A stretch of 64,000 bases of DNA from Acidobacteriaceae bacterium. Lineage in GTDB: Bacteria; Acidobacteriota; Terriglobia; Terriglobales; Acidobacteriaceae. A model generated the notes under the pieces. That model did not search any database. It saw nothing but the letters and a program-made list of their open reading frames with translations, and was not told the origin of the DNA. Positions within the stretch are counted from its first letter, which is position 1; every line of letters begins with the position of its first letter. Below, one piece after another: positions 62,572 through 64,000 of this stretch. The position numbers and the translations under genes are program-made. The stretch is from positions 1-64,000 of the forward strand of contig DASZBM010000004.1 in NCBI GenBank assembly GCA_035944135.1. Reading direction: 5' to 3'.

Positions 62572-63198
62572 TCAGCCGATTGTTCCACGTGGAACAATTT
62601 GCCGGATCACCAGACGTCTGTGTTCAGAGGATGGGATTCTCAATTCCTCGGCATCTGTTGCATCGATCTCGCGCCCGACCAGCGCGGCGATCCAGCCACC
62701 ATCACGGACCCGCTCTGCGGCGTGGTCCATCGCGGTGGGCATCTTCTCGACGGCACGCATGGTTACAGCGTCGAAGCGGCGAGAATCGGGCAACTCTTCA
62801 ACCCGGCGCGGCCAGACTTCGGCCGTCAGGTTGAGGGTCCGGATGACCTCACGGAGGAAGGCGACCTTCTTGGCTTGGGATTCGGCGAGGGTTACGCGAA
62901 TCTTCGGGAGAAGCATTTGGATGGGGAGGCCTGGGAAGCCGGGGCCGCTACCGTAGTCGAGAAGCTCGGCGTCAGGGGCTAAGCGAGTTGCAAGGTGCTG
63001 GGCGGTGAAGAAGCTTTCGCCGAAGTGGCGCTGGATAATCTCTTCCGGGTCGCGGATGGCGGTGAGGCTGACGCGGGAGTTCCAGCGGATCAGGAGATCC
63101 AGGTAATCGGAGACCTGCTGGATGAGCGGGTCGGAGAGTTCGAGCGATGTGAACGGGGTGAGAAGGGCGCGGATCTGGTCGACCGAGAGAGCAGCCAT
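62572..63198 (-). CDS. rsmG: 16S rRNA (guanine-N7) methyltransferase RsmG
   Basis: 208 residues from ATG 63198, which overlaps the stop of the upstream gene by one base (TAATG). SAM-binding motif LLDYGSGPGFPGLPIQMLLP, then RVTLAESQAKKVAFLREVIRTLNL and VTMRAVEKMP fit RsmG (GidB), which methylates G527 of 16S rRNA. A longer frame to 63300 lies inside the upstream gene. The last eight residues are encoded by parS site 3. Usual gidB-parA-parB order, with a small protein between. Confidence 0.95.
   Translation of the reverse strand: MAALSVDQIRALLTPFTSLELSDPLIQQVSDYLDLLIRWNSRVSLTAIRDPEEIIQRHFGESFFTAQHLATRLAPDAELLDYGSGPGFPGLPIQMLLPKIRVTLAESQAKKVAFLREVIRTLNLTAEVWPRRVEELPDSRRFDAVTMRAVEKMPTAMDHAAERVRDGGWIAALVGREIDATDAEELRIPSSEHRRLVIRQIVPRGTIG
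62581..62596. promoter_or_regulatory. parS site 3, inside the rsmG coding end
   Basis: TGTTCCACGTGGAACA read on both strands; on the minus strand it encodes V-P-R-G-T near the rsmG C-terminus (IVPRGTIG then stop). Confidence 0.92.
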
Positions 63199-63962
63199 TA
63201 CTTGCTCTGGAAGCCGGCCTTTTGTTCGGCCTCGCGGACAAGCCGGGCGAATATCGAACGTGAGGCCTGGCTGATTTCGGTGCTGCGCTCCGGATGCCAC
63301 TGGACCGCCAGGAAGAACCAGGGATCGTTCGGATCGTAAGGGGCTTCGATGGCTTCGATGACGCCGTCTTCGGGGCAGCGGGCGACGATGCGCATTCCGG
63401 GCGCGGGCTCGGCGATGGCCTGGTGGTGGCTGGAATTGACGGGAAGACGCAGGAATCCGTCGTGTGGGGAAGTTTCGTCTTCTGAGAGCAGCGAGCCGAG
63501 GAGGCTTTCGCGGGAGATGTCAGCGGTATGGGCGACGGCGACCTTGCTGCCGGCGGAGTGGTTGACGGGCAGCGGAAGCAGGTCCTGGACGAGCGAGCCG
63601 CCGCGGAAGACGTTCAGGGATTGGAGGCCGTAGCAGATTCCGAGGACAGGGAGGCGATGGCGCTCGGCCTCTTCGAGAAGAGTCCAGTCGGTCGTCTCAC
63701 GATATTCATCTGCTTTGTTCGTGGCTGCGTCAGGCTCCGCGCCGTAGCGGGAGGGCAGAACGTCGGCGGGGCTGCCGGGGAGCAGGATGCCGGAGCAGGA
63801 GCGCGCGGTTTCGCGGAGGTCGCGTGGGGTGGTGGAGGGGTCGATGCGGACGGGCTCGCCCCCGGCGGCTTCGATGGCGGCGGCGTAGGTGGGCCAGGAG
63901 CGATTGTTGTACTCGGGATTACTGCTGGTCGGGATGGGAATCGCGATCCGGGCGCGGGGCAT
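63198..63962 (-). CDS. Class I glutamine amidotransferase (gamma-glutamyl-GABA hydrolase/PuuD-like, peptidase C26)
   Basis: 254 residues. Nucleophile C110 in VLGICYGLQSLNV, His in QWHPERS (about residue 227) with Glu next to it, and the C26-type loop VNSSHHQAI. Hydrolyses gamma-glutamyl amides; PuuD acts on gamma-glutamyl-GABA, but the substrate here is not known. First gene visible on the minus strand at the right edge; 38 further bases show nothing more. Confidence 0.88.
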   Translation of the reverse strand: MPRARIAIPIPTSSNPEYNNRSWPTYAAAIEAAGGEPVRIDPSTTPRDLRETARSCSGILLPGSPADVLPSRYGAEPDAATNKADEYRETTDWTLLEEAERHRLPVLGICYGLQSLNVFRGGSLVQDLLPLPVNHSAGSKVAVAHTADISRESLLGSLLSEDETSPHDGFLRLPVNSSHHQAIAEPAPGMRIVARCPEDGVIEAIEAPYDPNDPWFFLAVQWHPERSTEISQASRSIFARLVREAEQKAGFQSK

Positions 63963-64000
63963 GAGTTTATTTTCTCACTTGGCGGACGGCGGCTGGAGGG

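Overview
The window looks like a chromosomal, origin-proximal segment of an acidobacterium of the Terriglobia/Acidobacteriaceae type. Evidence: two Oar-like TonB-dependent receptors with an N-terminal carboxypeptidase-regulatory domain (an expanded family in that group), high GC, many secreted glycosidases, a planctomycete-type cytochrome c domain, and numerous short intergenic repeats. The assignment is inference from gene content; no 16S gene is present.

Layout. 0-10.3 kb: gyrA (3' end off the window) and a tandem pair of paralogous TonB-dependent receptors, all on the minus strand. 10.5-22.1 kb: envelope/polysaccharide functions: a PHP phosphoesterase, GT2 and GT4 glycosyltransferases, four polytopic GT-C-like proteins and an NAD-dependent epimerase, with a quinone-oxidoreductase-like protein between. 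22.2-24.4 kb: three SRPBCC paralogues around a PilZ protein. 24.4-30.7 kb: thrS, small Cys-containing proteins, an exported protein, an O-methyltransferase, and a YgaVP-like sulfur-stress module (ArsR regulator divergent from an AhpD-like protein and rhodanese-DUF2892). 30.7-38.4 kb: the replication/ribosome/translocase core: dnaA, divergent rpmH-rnpA-yidD-yidC-jag, then dnaN. 38.4-49.5 kb: secreted glycosidase-like protein, DUF1440, exported PPC-domain protein, beta-barrel protein, ferredoxin, diguanylate cyclase, cytochrome c, GH75-like chitosanase, NHL lipoprotein. 49.7-57.9 kb: RNase P RNA, GH10 xylanase, two MacB-like permeases separated by a 23S rRNA IVP-type four-helix gene inside inverted repeats, HpnI-like glycosyltransferase, cNMP-DUF1003 fusion. 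58-64 kb: a PD40 lipoprotein, then parB, parA, three parS sites, rsmG and a class-I glutamine amidotransferase.

The most striking non-genic feature is a set of intergenic tandem repeats with about 7-base periodicity (TAGTGAA/TAGTGAG, TAGTGGT, GGTAGAG and GTTAGGA types). The strand rich in stop codons is the coding strand of the gene that ends there, so the repeats provide stops in all three frames. They often occur as facing inverted arms and supply the actual stop codon of several genes. One such arm pair encloses the IVP gene. A second dispersed family of about 60-70 bases (CTTTGCG type, five copies) often lies beside them.

G/C composition of the plus strand flips sharply from C-rich to G-rich between parA and rsmG (about 62.1-62.8 kb), at the parS cluster, which suggests a replication origin at or near there. 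A weaker opposite drift near 26-30 kb suggests an old rearrangement. Repeat copies and skew were judged by eye and by hand counts on sample lines only.
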